From assembly GCA_022538095.1 (NCBI GenBank), contig JAKYXN010000044.1, positions 1 to 43,862 on the forward strand: a stretch of 43,862 bases of DNA, in the 5' to 3' direction. Within the stretch, counting starts at the first letter, position 1, and the number at the start of each line of letters is the position of its first letter. Both the position numbers and the translations under genes were made by a program. The notes below the pieces were generated by a model that had not been told where the DNA came from, did not search any database, and saw only the letters and a program-made list of their open reading frames with translations. Source of the stretch: Puniceicoccaceae bacterium K14 (GTDB taxonomy: Bacteria; Verrucomicrobiota; Verrucomicrobiia; Opitutales; Opitutaceae). Positions 26,969 through 36,052 of this stretch are shown in pieces.

Positions 26969-28264
26969 ATGACTCCCATAGGTCTTCTACTATTCTTTTT
27001 TTGTAGTGTCTTTATTCTTTTAAGCAGTAAGAATAAAGCCCCACTCGTGATTATTGTTTCATGCTGTTATATAACTGTTGGGCAAGGCATATCAATCGCC
27101 GGTGCGAATTTTCCTGCGTTTAGATTTATTATAGCATTAGGCGTATTGAGAACTCTAATGCGCGGCGAGCGCCTAAGTGACGGACTAAAACTACCAGACA
27201 AAGTAATGGTCCTCTGGGCTATCTGGTCAATGTTCGCAAGTTTCCATCACGAGTTCACCGCTGGGTCAGGTCCAAAATTTACTGCTGGCGTCATAGTCGA
27301 CCTGGTTGGTTCCTACTACCTCTTCAGGGTTTTTCTCTCAAATTTTGACGAGACAATCTCATTCATAAAATCGACTAGTATGCTTCTTGCACCAATAGCT
27401 TTGTTTATGTTCGTAGAACAGGCTATTAACTATAACATTTTTTCTTCATTTGGGTACGTGCCTGAGCACCCCATTATTCGAGACGGTAGAACGCGTGCTC
27501 AAGGCCCTTTCAGTCACCCAATTCTTGCAGGTTCAATCGGCGCTGCTTTTTTCCCACTGGCAATAGCCATTTGGAATAGTAACAGAAAAACGAGCATAAT
27601 TGGCATAATATCGTCTACAACAATTGTAATTGCGTCAGCATCTAGCGGCCCAATACTAAGCCTCGGAGCAGGGATCAGTGCATTGCTATTTTGGCGGTAT
27701 AGACAATTCACCAAGAAAGTATTTTATCTAAGCATAGTCGGGTACATTTTTCTCGATTTTGTGATGAACAAACCTGCTTACTATTTGATATCGCGAATAG
27801 ACCTTACCGGCTCAAGCACAGGATGGCACAGGTCTTTTTTAATTGATCAAACGATAAAGTATTTCAACGAGTGGTGGCTCTTCGGCACCGATCGCACTGT
27901 TCACTGGATGCCAATGCAAGGCAGGATTTCTGAAAATCATACCGACATCACAAATTACTACATACAATTCGGCGTCAACGGCGGATTAATGAGTATGGCG
28001 CTAATACTCACAGCTATATTTCTAGCATTAAAATACGTATCAATATTTTCAATATCCGACAACTCGGGCTACAAACAATTTATTATCTGGGGTATCGGTT
28101 GCAGTATCTTTGCGAATTCAGCCACATCGGTCTCAGTCTCGTTTTTTGGTCAATCTCAAGTGTTTTTCTGGATCCCCATCGCTATAGTCACTACATTGGC
28201 ATCAATGAAGACTGATAACGACTCAATCATCGACGCGGAATATGCTACGGATTATCAAACTTGA
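26969..28264 (+). CDS. O-antigen polymerase/ligase-like membrane protein (Wzy/WaaL family)
   Basis: The 431-residue protein is strongly hydrophobic with about ten membrane segments. The large periplasmic loop region carries RAQGPFSHPILAGSIGAAFF, the Arg/His-bearing signature seen in O-antigen ligase/polymerase proteins, and a later loop with HRSFLIDQTIKYFNEWWLFG. Wzy polymerises lipid-linked repeat units on the periplasmic side; WaaL ligates chains to an acceptor; the two cannot be separated by reading alone. Locus context favours Wzy. The last 23 bases overlap the following acyltransferase gene. Confidence 0.82.
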   Translation: MTPIGLLLFFFCSVFILLSSKNKAPLVIIVSCCYITVGQGISIAGANFPAFRFIIALGVLRTLMRGERLSDGLKLPDKVMVLWAIWSMFASFHHEFTAGSGPKFTAGVIVDLVGSYYLFRVFLSNFDETISFIKSTSMLLAPIALFMFVEQAINYNIFSSFGYVPEHPIIRDGRTRAQGPFSHPILAGSIGAAFFPLAIAIWNSNRKTSIIGIISSTTIVIASASSGPILSLGAGISALLFWRYRQFTKKVFYLSIVGYIFLDFVMNKPAYYLISRIDLTGSSTGWHRSFLIDQTIKYFNEWWLFGTDRTVHWMPMQGRISENHTDITNYYIQFGVNGGLMSMALILTAIFLALKYVSIFSISDNSGYKQFIIWGIGCSIFANSATSVSVSFFGQSQVFFWIPIAIVTTLASMKTDNDSIIDAEYATDYQT

Positions 28265-28826
28265 AAACACCCTTCTTAATTTAATCCACCGAAAGAACTT
28301 AATTAAGTCACGGCTGTATCTTTTATTTGCTCGCGACGCATTTAATTTTATCGGTAAGAAGACTACGATTGAACTCCCGATAAAAATCTGGAGTCCACTA
28401 AGCATTTATATCGGAAACAACGTCTTCATTGGTCAAGGTTCATGGCTAGAGACAATTGCCCCCGAAGTCAGTGTCACCAAGCTAAAAATAATGGACGGAG
28501 TTTCCATATCTGGCTACATAACCATTACTGCTGCGAAATCTGTAACAATCGAAGAAAACGTTTTAATAGCGAAAAACGTACATATCTCCGACCACAGTCA
28601 TGATTTCTCGGATACGCAAGTACCGATAAAGCATCAAGGTATCACCACTCCCAAACCCGTATCCATTGGCGAGGGTTCCTGGATAGGACAAGGTGCTATA
28701 ATCTGCCCGGGGACAAAAATCGGGAAGAACTGCGTAATCGGAGGCAATTCAGTAGTCAAGGGAGATATACCCGATTACACCCTTGCAGCCGGATCGCCCG
28801 CTAAGGTCATACGCTCTTTAAAATGA
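28242..28826 (+). CDS. Hexapeptide-repeat acyltransferase (LbH), second copy
   Basis: The 194-residue protein shows left-handed beta-helix repeats: LSIYIGNNVFIGQG, VTIEENVLIAKNVHISDHSHDF, VSIGEGSWIGQGAIICPGTKIG and the end AAGSPAKVIRSLK. The HSHDF element is the catalytic-loop feature of the maltose/WcaF-type acetyltransferases. It overlaps the Wzy-like gene by 23 bases and the next glycosyltransferase by four (ATGA), so all three are translationally linked. It is not a close copy of the enzyme at 21261 and likely acetylates a different position. Confidence 0.87.
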   Translation: MLRIIKLENTLLNLIHRKNLIKSRLYLLFARDAFNFIGKKTTIELPIKIWSPLSIYIGNNVFIGQGSWLETIAPEVSVTKLKIMDGVSISGYITITAAKSVTIEENVLIAKNVHISDHSHDFSDTQVPIKHQGITTPKPVSIGEGSWIGQGAIICPGTKIGKNCVIGGNSVVKGDIPDYTLAAGSPAKVIRSLK

Positions 28827-30130
28827 AAGCTACAGACATTATTTTTATTACGCACTTTTTCCCTCCGATCGGTGGAGCTGGTGTTCAAAGGTCATCTAAA
28901 TTCGTAAAATATCTCCCAGAGTTCGATTTTCGCCCTCTCGTACTCACAAGCCAACTACACAAAATCTCAAGATGGAGTCCCAAGGATGAATCACTCGTTC
29001 TAGACGTCAAAAACAACAATAGCATTTTCCGTCTACCAGAAGACGCAGACACATTACCAAAAGATAATACAGCAGAAAACCCCTCGAGAACAAAAGCTAT
29101 ATACAAATTAGGGCTTCAGATAGCCAAAGAAAACAACCCCAAGCTAATATATGTATCAATTTCACCATTTGGCGATCTTTGTGGAGCCATAAAGCTCTCC
29201 AAGGAATTGAACCTTCCTTTGATTGCTGATTTAAGAGATCCATGGGCTTTGGACGAATTCCAAACATACCGATCTTTTTACCACAAGCGAAAAGCGATCG
29301 AGGCCATGCACAGCAGCCTAGTTGAGTGCGATTCTATTATTATGAATACACCAACAGCTACCGATTCATTAAAATCAAACTTCCCAGACTTCACTTCCAA
29401 AAAAATATTCACGATCACAAACGGATACGACCAAGAAGACTTTGAACATTCTCAATCTAAGGGAGAGCTTTGCTCCGATAAATTCAATATAGTCCACTCC
29501 GGAACCTTTCATACCGCATACGCAATCAAACAAAGAAAAAGGAAATTGCTAGATATTGCCCTAGGCAGGAGGACTAGAGGAATAGACGTTAAAGGCCGCA
29601 CTCCGTACTACCTTTTTGAAGCATTGAAAAATATCCAAAAAACGGCTCCTGAAAAATTCACTAAAATCGCCACAACCTTCACCGGAGTGACAGCAGCGGA
29701 AGATGAAAAATTAATTGATAGCTACAATTTAAACAGTACTGTAAATTCGACTGGATACATCAATCACCAAAAAAATATTCATCTTTTAAAATCCGCCAAT
29801 TTGCTATTTCTTCCCATGCATGGACTCCCTTCAAACGTGTCCGCATCAATAGTGCCTGGCAAAACCTACGAATACCTCGCTTCAAACATTCCTATTCTCG
29901 CAGCTGTGCCAAGCGGTGATACAAAAACGTTTATAGAAGATTCCAATTCCGGATACACTTGCAACCCAAGCGACGTTTCGAGAATTGAGAAAATCATAAT
30001 CCAAGAATTTGACAAATGGCAAGAGGGACATCCTTCCCACAATGGCAACCTAAACTATATTCAACGATTTGAACGTAAAGAGTTAACAAAAAAGTTGGCG
30101 GATGCATTTTCGGAAACTATCTCTGCGTAA
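28823..30130 (+). CDS. GT-B glycosyltransferase (divergent)
   Basis: The 435-residue product begins IIFITHFFPPIGGAGVQRSSKFVKYL, the glycine-rich GT-B N-terminus, and has ADLRDPWALDEF and a C-terminal half with GKTYEYLASNIPILAAVP. The usual EX7E motif is replaced by VPGKTYEYLA with only the second Glu, as in a subset of GT-B family members. Its start overlaps the acyltransferase stop (ATGA). Donor and acceptor are unknown; transferase activity is likely but less certain than for its neighbours. Confidence 0.78.
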   Translation: MKATDIIFITHFFPPIGGAGVQRSSKFVKYLPEFDFRPLVLTSQLHKISRWSPKDESLVLDVKNNNSIFRLPEDADTLPKDNTAENPSRTKAIYKLGLQIAKENNPKLIYVSISPFGDLCGAIKLSKELNLPLIADLRDPWALDEFQTYRSFYHKRKAIEAMHSSLVECDSIIMNTPTATDSLKSNFPDFTSKKIFTITNGYDQEDFEHSQSKGELCSDKFNIVHSGTFHTAYAIKQRKRKLLDIALGRRTRGIDVKGRTPYYLFEALKNIQKTAPEKFTKIATTFTGVTAAEDEKLIDSYNLNSTVNSTGYINHQKNIHLLKSANLLFLPMHGLPSNVSASIVPGKTYEYLASNIPILAAVPSGDTKTFIEDSNSGYTCNPSDVSRIEKIIIQEFDKWQEGHPSHNGNLNYIQRFERKELTKKLADAFSETISA

Positions 30131-30176
30131 CATCAACCAGGTCATGGCAATACCATTTCTGAAAACCTAAATCATT

Positions 30177-31343
30177 ATGGATCCCGCTGCAAACTCTGTA
30201 AGTATACTTCTTCCCATATCCGGCATAATGAGCGAAATTTGGGTTAAGCGACAAGCAGAGTCATTTAACGTGCTAACGCCGCGTCTGATCTCATGGGAAT
30301 GTCAAAAAAATCCAGCTTGGAAGCTCAACAATCTAGATTCCACCTTAAACGTTTCCTGGAACGAGCCTCGAAAACCTTTAACAAAATTCTTAGACAAGCT
30401 CGGAATAGACGCCTCATCTAGTGGACTTAAGACTAATGATGCTTTAAACCATTTACTCTGCGGCGAAATTCCCTCAGCTGCCATTTGCCACTTCGGATGG
30501 ACAGCCGCTAAATCTTATCGCTTCTTAAGGTCTAAAAATATTCCTTATTATGTAATTTTTCACGGCCTAGACTTATCGATACCGAGACTAAAAGGTTCTT
30601 ACTTGAAAAACTTAAGAAATGCGATGTGCCATGCATCGGGCTGTATCATAGTCGGTTCCCATATGAAAAAAATCCTCTTGGACATTTGCCCAACACTTGA
30701 CCAGGGTAGAATTCATCAAATACCTTGTGGAGCCCCCTTGGACAAGTTTTGTAACCGTCCGCAGCCCCAAAGACAAAAAGACGAACCTCTGAAGCTTATT
30801 ACAGTTGGTCGATTAGTACAGGGAAAGGGAATAGATTTATGCATTGAAGCGCTTAAACTAGTTCGATCTCAAAATGCGAATGTCACGCTCTCAGTCATTG
30901 GCGACGGAGATCAAAAGGAACACCTTGAAGGAATTTCTAAATCTCATGATCTCGATAAGATCGTTAGTTTTCTTGGACGAAAAACCCCAGAAGAAATAGC
31001 TCATTTACTTTCTAATCACCATGTGCTGATTCAGCCATCCAGAAACGCAACAAACGGCTGGGTCGAAGGTTTTGGAGTCTCAATTACAGAAGCAATGGCC
31101 TCTGCCTTACCCGTTATTGCTAGTAAAACAGGTGGCATACCAGACCAAGTTCAAAACGAGAAAAACGGATTTCTTTTCGAAAGTGAAGACTATGACAGTC
31201 TCGCAGACAGAATCATGAGATACCAGAACGACGAATTATTGAGGTTTTCACATGGCACATCAGCACGAAATCAATCGAAAAATTTCGACGCCAAAAACCT
31301 AAGTAGACAATTAGAAAACATAATTTTGAAAAAATTACGCTAA
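30177..31343 (+). CDS. GT4 glycosyltransferase
   Basis: The 388-residue GT-B enzyme has the C-terminal motifs LITVGRLVQGKGIDLCIEAL, LSVIGDGDQKEHLEG, FLGRKTPEEIA and the EX7E signature EGFGVSITEAMASALP, followed by IASKTGGIPDQVQ. It is a canonical GT4 retaining transferase of usual length. It lies 46 bases after the divergent GT-B gene. Sugar specificity is not readable. Confidence 0.92.
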   Translation: MDPAANSVSILLPISGIMSEIWVKRQAESFNVLTPRLISWECQKNPAWKLNNLDSTLNVSWNEPRKPLTKFLDKLGIDASSSGLKTNDALNHLLCGEIPSAAICHFGWTAAKSYRFLRSKNIPYYVIFHGLDLSIPRLKGSYLKNLRNAMCHASGCIIVGSHMKKILLDICPTLDQGRIHQIPCGAPLDKFCNRPQPQRQKDEPLKLITVGRLVQGKGIDLCIEALKLVRSQNANVTLSVIGDGDQKEHLEGISKSHDLDKIVSFLGRKTPEEIAHLLSNHHVLIQPSRNATNGWVEGFGVSITEAMASALPVIASKTGGIPDQVQNEKNGFLFESEDYDSLADRIMRYQNDELLRFSHGTSARNQSKNFDAKNLSRQLENIILKKLR

Positions 31344-31404
31344 CGGCTTCTTTGGCCGCAAAGCACACCGATAATGCTAACTTAGCTAATAACAATCTGC
31401 AATT

Positions 31405-32952
31405 TTGAAAAATAGCGACAGCTCTACAACCAGCGAAAATTCTGAAGAACCAAAGGACCAATTCGAGACCAAGCATCTCAACAAAGACTTGAAATCTCGA
31501 TCTGTAAAAAATGGTGCTATCGTAATTTCTTCTCAAGGTTTTCGTTTCGTAGCTACGACTCTCTCTGGCGCAGTTTTAGCTCGTTTGCTTATGCCTGAGG
31601 ATTTCGGCCTTATCGCAATGACAGCGTCTATACTTGCCTTCGTATACCTGTTGCAAGATGCCGGCTTAGCGATGGCAACCGTACAAAAGGATGAAGTAAA
31701 CCACGAACAAGTATCTACTCTGTTCTGGCTAAACTTAGCGATAACTACAATTTTAGCAATTTTAACGATTGTCTGTTCACCTTTAATCGCAGAACTGTAT
31801 GGCGACCCAAGACTTAAAGACATTACGATCGCTCTTGCGATTCCCTTGCTGATTGGAGGCCTAACGTCACAGCACAGTGCACTATTAACGCGCCAACTAA
31901 AATTCAAGGTTCTTCAAATAGCGTCTCTATCCGGTCTAGTTTTTGGAATTGCTGTAGCCATTATTTCAGCACTTAACGGAGCAAGCTATTGGGCATTAGT
32001 TTACCAGCGCATTGCCTCAGCATCCCTTACCTGTGCACTAATGTGGATTTTCGCAAAATGGATACCAGGAAAGCCAACCTCTGGCACAGGCGCTTTATCA
32101 ATGCTTAAATTTGGAGCCAACCTAAGCTTAGCTCAATTAATTGCTACAATGATAAGAAACCTAGACAATATTCTGCTAGGAAAGTTTGCCGGCTCAGCAT
32201 CATTGGGATTCTATTCGAAATCATACGGCCTATTAATGCTACCGATCACGCAAATGAACGGACCAGTATCCAAAGTTGCGATACCAACATTAAGTAGACT
32301 TCAAAACGACCCAGAAAAATATCGGAACTATTTTTGCAAAGGTATCTCGATGTTGGTTTTCTTTGGAATGCCCCTAATCGGAACCTTCTTCGTATTCGCA
32401 GACACAATTATAAACATAATGCTCGGCTCCAATTGGTCTGATTCGATTATCCTCTTTAGGTTGCTAGCTCCAGCTGCTCTCATTGGCACTTTCAATGTCG
32501 CAGCTAGTTGGCTATTCATTCCGACTGGGCGGACAAATAGCATGCTCAATGCAAGCCTTATAGCGGGAGCCATAACGATTATCGGCTTCTTAATCGGCAT
32601 TCAATGGGGCGCAAAAGGCATCGCAATTTCCGTTAGCTGTACATCTTGTATCAGTATTGTTCCTGTCTTAATGATGGCGACTCACAAAAATCACGTTTCG
32701 CTGTTAGACATATTCACCTCAATCTGGCACCCAGCCTTTGCTACAATTTCGACCTCTGCTGCGATTTTCTATGTAAAGTACTATTCACCAATTCAATCCA
32801 ACAACGTGGTCGGAATCATAATTTTAGGTCTAGGTTATGTTCTAACATACTCATTGATATTCGTCATACTGCCTGGATCGAAGACACACATCAGCAACGC
32901 TAAAAATATCCTAGAAACCCTCTTGAAACGAAAAGCGGGGAAAACAGCGTAA
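31405..32952 (+). CDS. Wzx-like polysaccharide flippase (MOP superfamily)
   Basis: The 515-residue membrane protein has a polar N-terminal stretch (about 1-40) and then about 12-14 hydrophobic helices: LLMPEDFGLIAMTASILAF, LARLL, ALTLTRQ-like turns and the GFYSKSYGLLMLPITQM region are typical of the WzxC/Polysacc_synt families. It should flip lipid-linked repeat units to the periplasm. The reading frame starts with TTG at 31405; the first in-frame ATG lies inside the first helix region, so a non-ATG start is needed. No clear Shine-Dalgarno precedes it. Confidence 0.9.
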   Translation: MKNSDSSTTSENSEEPKDQFETKHLNKDLKSRSVKNGAIVISSQGFRFVATTLSGAVLARLLMPEDFGLIAMTASILAFVYLLQDAGLAMATVQKDEVNHEQVSTLFWLNLAITTILAILTIVCSPLIAELYGDPRLKDITIALAIPLLIGGLTSQHSALLTRQLKFKVLQIASLSGLVFGIAVAIISALNGASYWALVYQRIASASLTCALMWIFAKWIPGKPTSGTGALSMLKFGANLSLAQLIATMIRNLDNILLGKFAGSASLGFYSKSYGLLMLPITQMNGPVSKVAIPTLSRLQNDPEKYRNYFCKGISMLVFFGMPLIGTFFVFADTIINIMLGSNWSDSIILFRLLAPAALIGTFNVAASWLFIPTGRTNSMLNASLIAGAITIIGFLIGIQWGAKGIAISVSCTSCISIVPVLMMATHKNHVSLLDIFTSIWHPAFATISTSAAIFYVKYYSPIQSNNVVGIIILGLGYVLTYSLIFVILPGSKTHISNAKNILETLLKRKAGKTA

Positions 32953-32985
32953 GCAAATTAGCATCAGCCAAGCTAACTTACGGAC

Positions 32986-33969
32986 ATGAAAGCAAGCATC
33001 ACAATTTTAATAGCAACCTACAATCGAGAGTCTGTCTTACACAAAACCCTAGAAAACCTCAAGAACTTGGACACAACCGGCTTGGAGCTAAGCATTGTCG
33101 TAGTCGATAACAATAGCTCAGACGGCACAGCTGAATTAATTAAGTCTTATCAATCCAGTCTACCCTTAACTTATCTGTTTCAGTCAAAGCCCGGAAAAAA
33201 TAGAGCTCTTAATTTAGCCTTAGATACCATTGAGCTAGGTGATATTATTCTGTTTACAGATGACGATGTGATGCCAACTAAGCAATGGCTGCGTTCAATT
33301 GTAGACTCTACGGAAAAGTATCAGGATAAATCAATTTTTGGCGGTCCTGTTCACATGCTATGGCCAGAAAATTCGCCTCAGTGGGCCAAAGACCTTGAGA
33401 GGGACATTTACCCACAGCATGACTATGGTAACTCACCAAAAGTGTACGAGGGTGGAGTCACTCCAATAGGACCCAACTTCTGGCTAAGAAAAAAAATCAT
33501 AACAGAAGGCCAATTTCGCTATGATGAATCAATAGGCCCCACCCCAGATTCAAAAAAAAGAATAATGGGCAGCGAAACTTCCTTTCTTTATATGCTCATA
33601 AATAATGGGTATTCAATACAATACGTGCCAGGAAACAGCGTTGGACACTATGTTACTGAAGACCAAATAACTGAGAAGTACATAATGAAAAGAGCAAGCA
33701 CCCATGGTCGGTTCTTAGCACACATAGGAAAAGCATTCGATAACCTTAAACTATACAAAAAAAATATAGTATTATGGAAATTGCTAAAACTCGCCTCGCT
33801 ATTAAAAAATCGTGCTCTGTTTCAGATGGCCTATCTCTCCAGCAATAAAAGCATTCGACTCAAAAAACAGATCAATGCGAAACGTTGGATTGCATATAAC
33901 GAATCTTATATATCAGATCACAATAACATTTCTCAAAGAAGCACCCAAACGAACCTTTCGATACTATGA
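32986..33969 (+). CDS. GT2 glycosyltransferase
   Basis: The 327-residue GT-A enzyme begins ITILIATYNRESVLHKTLENL and has SIVVVDNNSSDGTAEL, GKNRALNLALD and the metal motif LFTDDDVMP. A Trp-rich acceptor segment (MLWPENSPQWAKDLERDI) follows. The end is basic and hydrophobic. It overlaps the next transferase gene by four bases (ATGA at 33966-33969), so the two are coupled. Confidence 0.9.
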   Translation: MKASITILIATYNRESVLHKTLENLKNLDTTGLELSIVVVDNNSSDGTAELIKSYQSSLPLTYLFQSKPGKNRALNLALDTIELGDIILFTDDDVMPTKQWLRSIVDSTEKYQDKSIFGGPVHMLWPENSPQWAKDLERDIYPQHDYGNSPKVYEGGVTPIGPNFWLRKKIITEGQFRYDESIGPTPDSKKRIMGSETSFLYMLINNGYSIQYVPGNSVGHYVTEDQITEKYIMKRASTHGRFLAHIGKAFDNLKLYKKNIVLWKLLKLASLLKNRALFQMAYLSSNKSIRLKKQINAKRWIAYNESYISDHNNISQRSTQTNLSIL

Positions 33970-35003
33970 ACCATGATGCCAGCAAAGGACCCAGGATATC
34001 GATTATTATCCCCACATATAAAGCTGAGTCCCATATAGAACGATGTATCCGATCAATTTTTAGCCAATCTTTTACTGACTTTGAGATAATCGCCATAAAC
34101 GATGCCTCCCCCGATAATTCGCTTAAAAAATTAGCGAAACTAAGAAATGAAGACAGTAGACTTATCATTATCGATAAGAAAGAGAACGGAGGGGTGCACC
34201 AAGCCCGTGCAGATGGAGTTGATGCAGCCAAAGGTGCGTTTATAACTTTTGCGGACTCTGATGATTGGTATGAAAAAGACTTTCTAAACGTCCTCAACGA
34301 TTCCATCATAGAACACGATGCCGAAATTGCCCTATGCGGCGTTAGGTTGGTAAACGCTGAAGGAAAGAAAACAGATAATAAAGTAAGTTTACCGAATGCA
34401 TGTTTCAAAGGTTCCGAAGGCTATGAAAAATTCTGCAACCTAGAATTAGGAACAGGCTCTCTTTGGAATAAATTGTACAGCAGCCACTTAATCAAAGAAT
34501 TTGGCTCAAAACATTGGGGATGGCGTGCCGACGCAGCCGAAGACACCCTAGTGAACATCGGTTGCTTTCAAAGAGCGAAAACGATCAGCACATGCTCAAG
34601 GACCCTTTATAATTATGTCATACACTCAGAAAATGCTACACAAACCGCCGGAAACGCGCTCAGCTATGCTAGAATACTAAGGGCTTACGCATCTGCTATT
34701 GATATATACCGTGAATTCGACGAACTAGAATTAAAATCGATCGATACAATATACCGAAAACAGCTGAACATGCCTTGCTATCACGTAACCTCTTCAGAAT
34801 GCTTAACGGACCACAAAACCATTTTAGAAGAGTCCATTCAAATTCTCGCAGAACTTAGACCTAGTGCACTTTATGAATTCGCAAATTTCGGAATTTCCTG
34901 TCCTGAATCCTCAATTCTGCACGAGTCCTCCAAGAATCAAATGCTTTGGACACTCCGTCGAGCACTCAGAAAAGTTAAGAAAATTTTCAGACCGATAAAA
35001 TAG
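33966..35003 (+). CDS. GT2 glycosyltransferase
   Basis: The 345-residue GT2 enzyme shows ISIIIPTYKAESHIERCIRSI, EIIAINDASPDNSLKKL, GGVHQARADGVDAAKG and the metal motif ADSDDWYEKDF, followed by GTGSLWNKLY. This is the CpsI/EpsJ-type GT2 layout. It shares four bases with the preceding GT gene. The sugar is unknown. Confidence 0.9.
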   Translation: MNHDASKGPRISIIIPTYKAESHIERCIRSIFSQSFTDFEIIAINDASPDNSLKKLAKLRNEDSRLIIIDKKENGGVHQARADGVDAAKGAFITFADSDDWYEKDFLNVLNDSIIEHDAEIALCGVRLVNAEGKKTDNKVSLPNACFKGSEGYEKFCNLELGTGSLWNKLYSSHLIKEFGSKHWGWRADAAEDTLVNIGCFQRAKTISTCSRTLYNYVIHSENATQTAGNALSYARILRAYASAIDIYREFDELELKSIDTIYRKQLNMPCYHVTSSECLTDHKTILEESIQILAELRPSALYEFANFGISCPESSILHESSKNQMLWTLRRALRKVKKIFRPIK

Positions 35004-35053
35004 TTGATTAACACATTATCCATCGTTATCAATTCAGGCCGTAAATACTTCGG

Positions 35054-36043
35054 ATGGAAGAATTGCCTCTAATCACTATACTAACTCCTGTCTATAACGG
35101 TGAGAGTTGTTTAAGAAACTGCATCGAAAGCGTAATAAACCAATCTTATAAAAATTGGGTTTACGTTATCATTGATAACCAAAGCACAGATAAAACTAAG
35201 GAAATAGCCCAAAGCTACGCAGACAACGACAGTCGCATTGTCATAAAAAAGACTCCGAATTTCATTACTTCGGTTCAAAACCACAACTTCTCTCTGCAGC
35301 AAGTAGCCCCAGATAGTAAATACATAAAAATCGTTCATGCTGACGACTGGATATTCCCAGAATGCATCGAAAAGATGGTAGAAATTGGGGAAAACTTTCC
35401 GAGGGTTGGTTTAATCGGATCATATAGACTTGATGGAAAAAATGTTGGACACAATGGACTTCCTCACCCTTCGGAAACAACATCCGGAAAAGAAATCGGA
35501 CGAGGTGTTTTTTTAGCAAAATACGAACTATTTGGGAACCCGACCTCTACAATGTTTAGGAGAGCTGCGATTAGTCGTGATAGGGATTTTTTTAATGAAA
35601 ACAACATCCACTACGACACAGAAGCGTGTTTCCAAGTTTTATCAGAATGGGACTTCGGATTCGTCCACCAGGTATTGACAAAAACCACCAGGCACGAAGG
35701 TTCAATTACATCGAAAATCGACAACTTAAACACCCGATTCTTAGGAAGCCTAACCTGCCTATATCACTTTGGTGAAAAATTTTTCAGCCAAGAAGAACTA
35801 ACACGGTTAAAAAAAAGATACCGAGCTACATACTATCATCGATACGCCAAAGGTATCTTAAAACACTACAATGCCGATATGGTTAAATACCACAAAAATG
35901 AGAGGAAAAAAATCGGCTTAAAAATTAGCAGACTAAGAGTGCTTTTAAACATTGTCGGTATTATAATTGAAACTCTGATCGACGAAAAAAAATGGAAAAA
36001 GAAACTTTTCAAACATCCTCCCCTGAGCCAAGAATTCGAATAA
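35054..36043 (+). CDS. GT2 glycosyltransferase
   Basis: The 329-residue GT2 enzyme begins LITILTPVYNGESCLRNCIES, has YVIIDNQSTDKTKEIA and a metal-site segment IKIVHADDWIFPECIEK in which the first Asp of DXD is Ala, as is common (HADDW). The C-terminal 90 residues are basic and partly hydrophobic. It follows the previous GT by 50 bases and precedes the oxidoreductase gene by nine. Confidence 0.88.
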   Translation: MEELPLITILTPVYNGESCLRNCIESVINQSYKNWVYVIIDNQSTDKTKEIAQSYADNDSRIVIKKTPNFITSVQNHNFSLQQVAPDSKYIKIVHADDWIFPECIEKMVEIGENFPRVGLIGSYRLDGKNVGHNGLPHPSETTSGKEIGRGVFLAKYELFGNPTSTMFRRAAISRDRDFFNENNIHYDTEACFQVLSEWDFGFVHQVLTKTTRHEGSITSKIDNLNTRFLGSLTCLYHFGEKFFSQEELTRLKKRYRATYYHRYAKGILKHYNADMVKYHKNERKKIGLKISRLRVLLNIVGIIIETLIDEKKWKKKLFKHPPLSQEFE

Positions 36044-36052
36044 CGCATTAAT

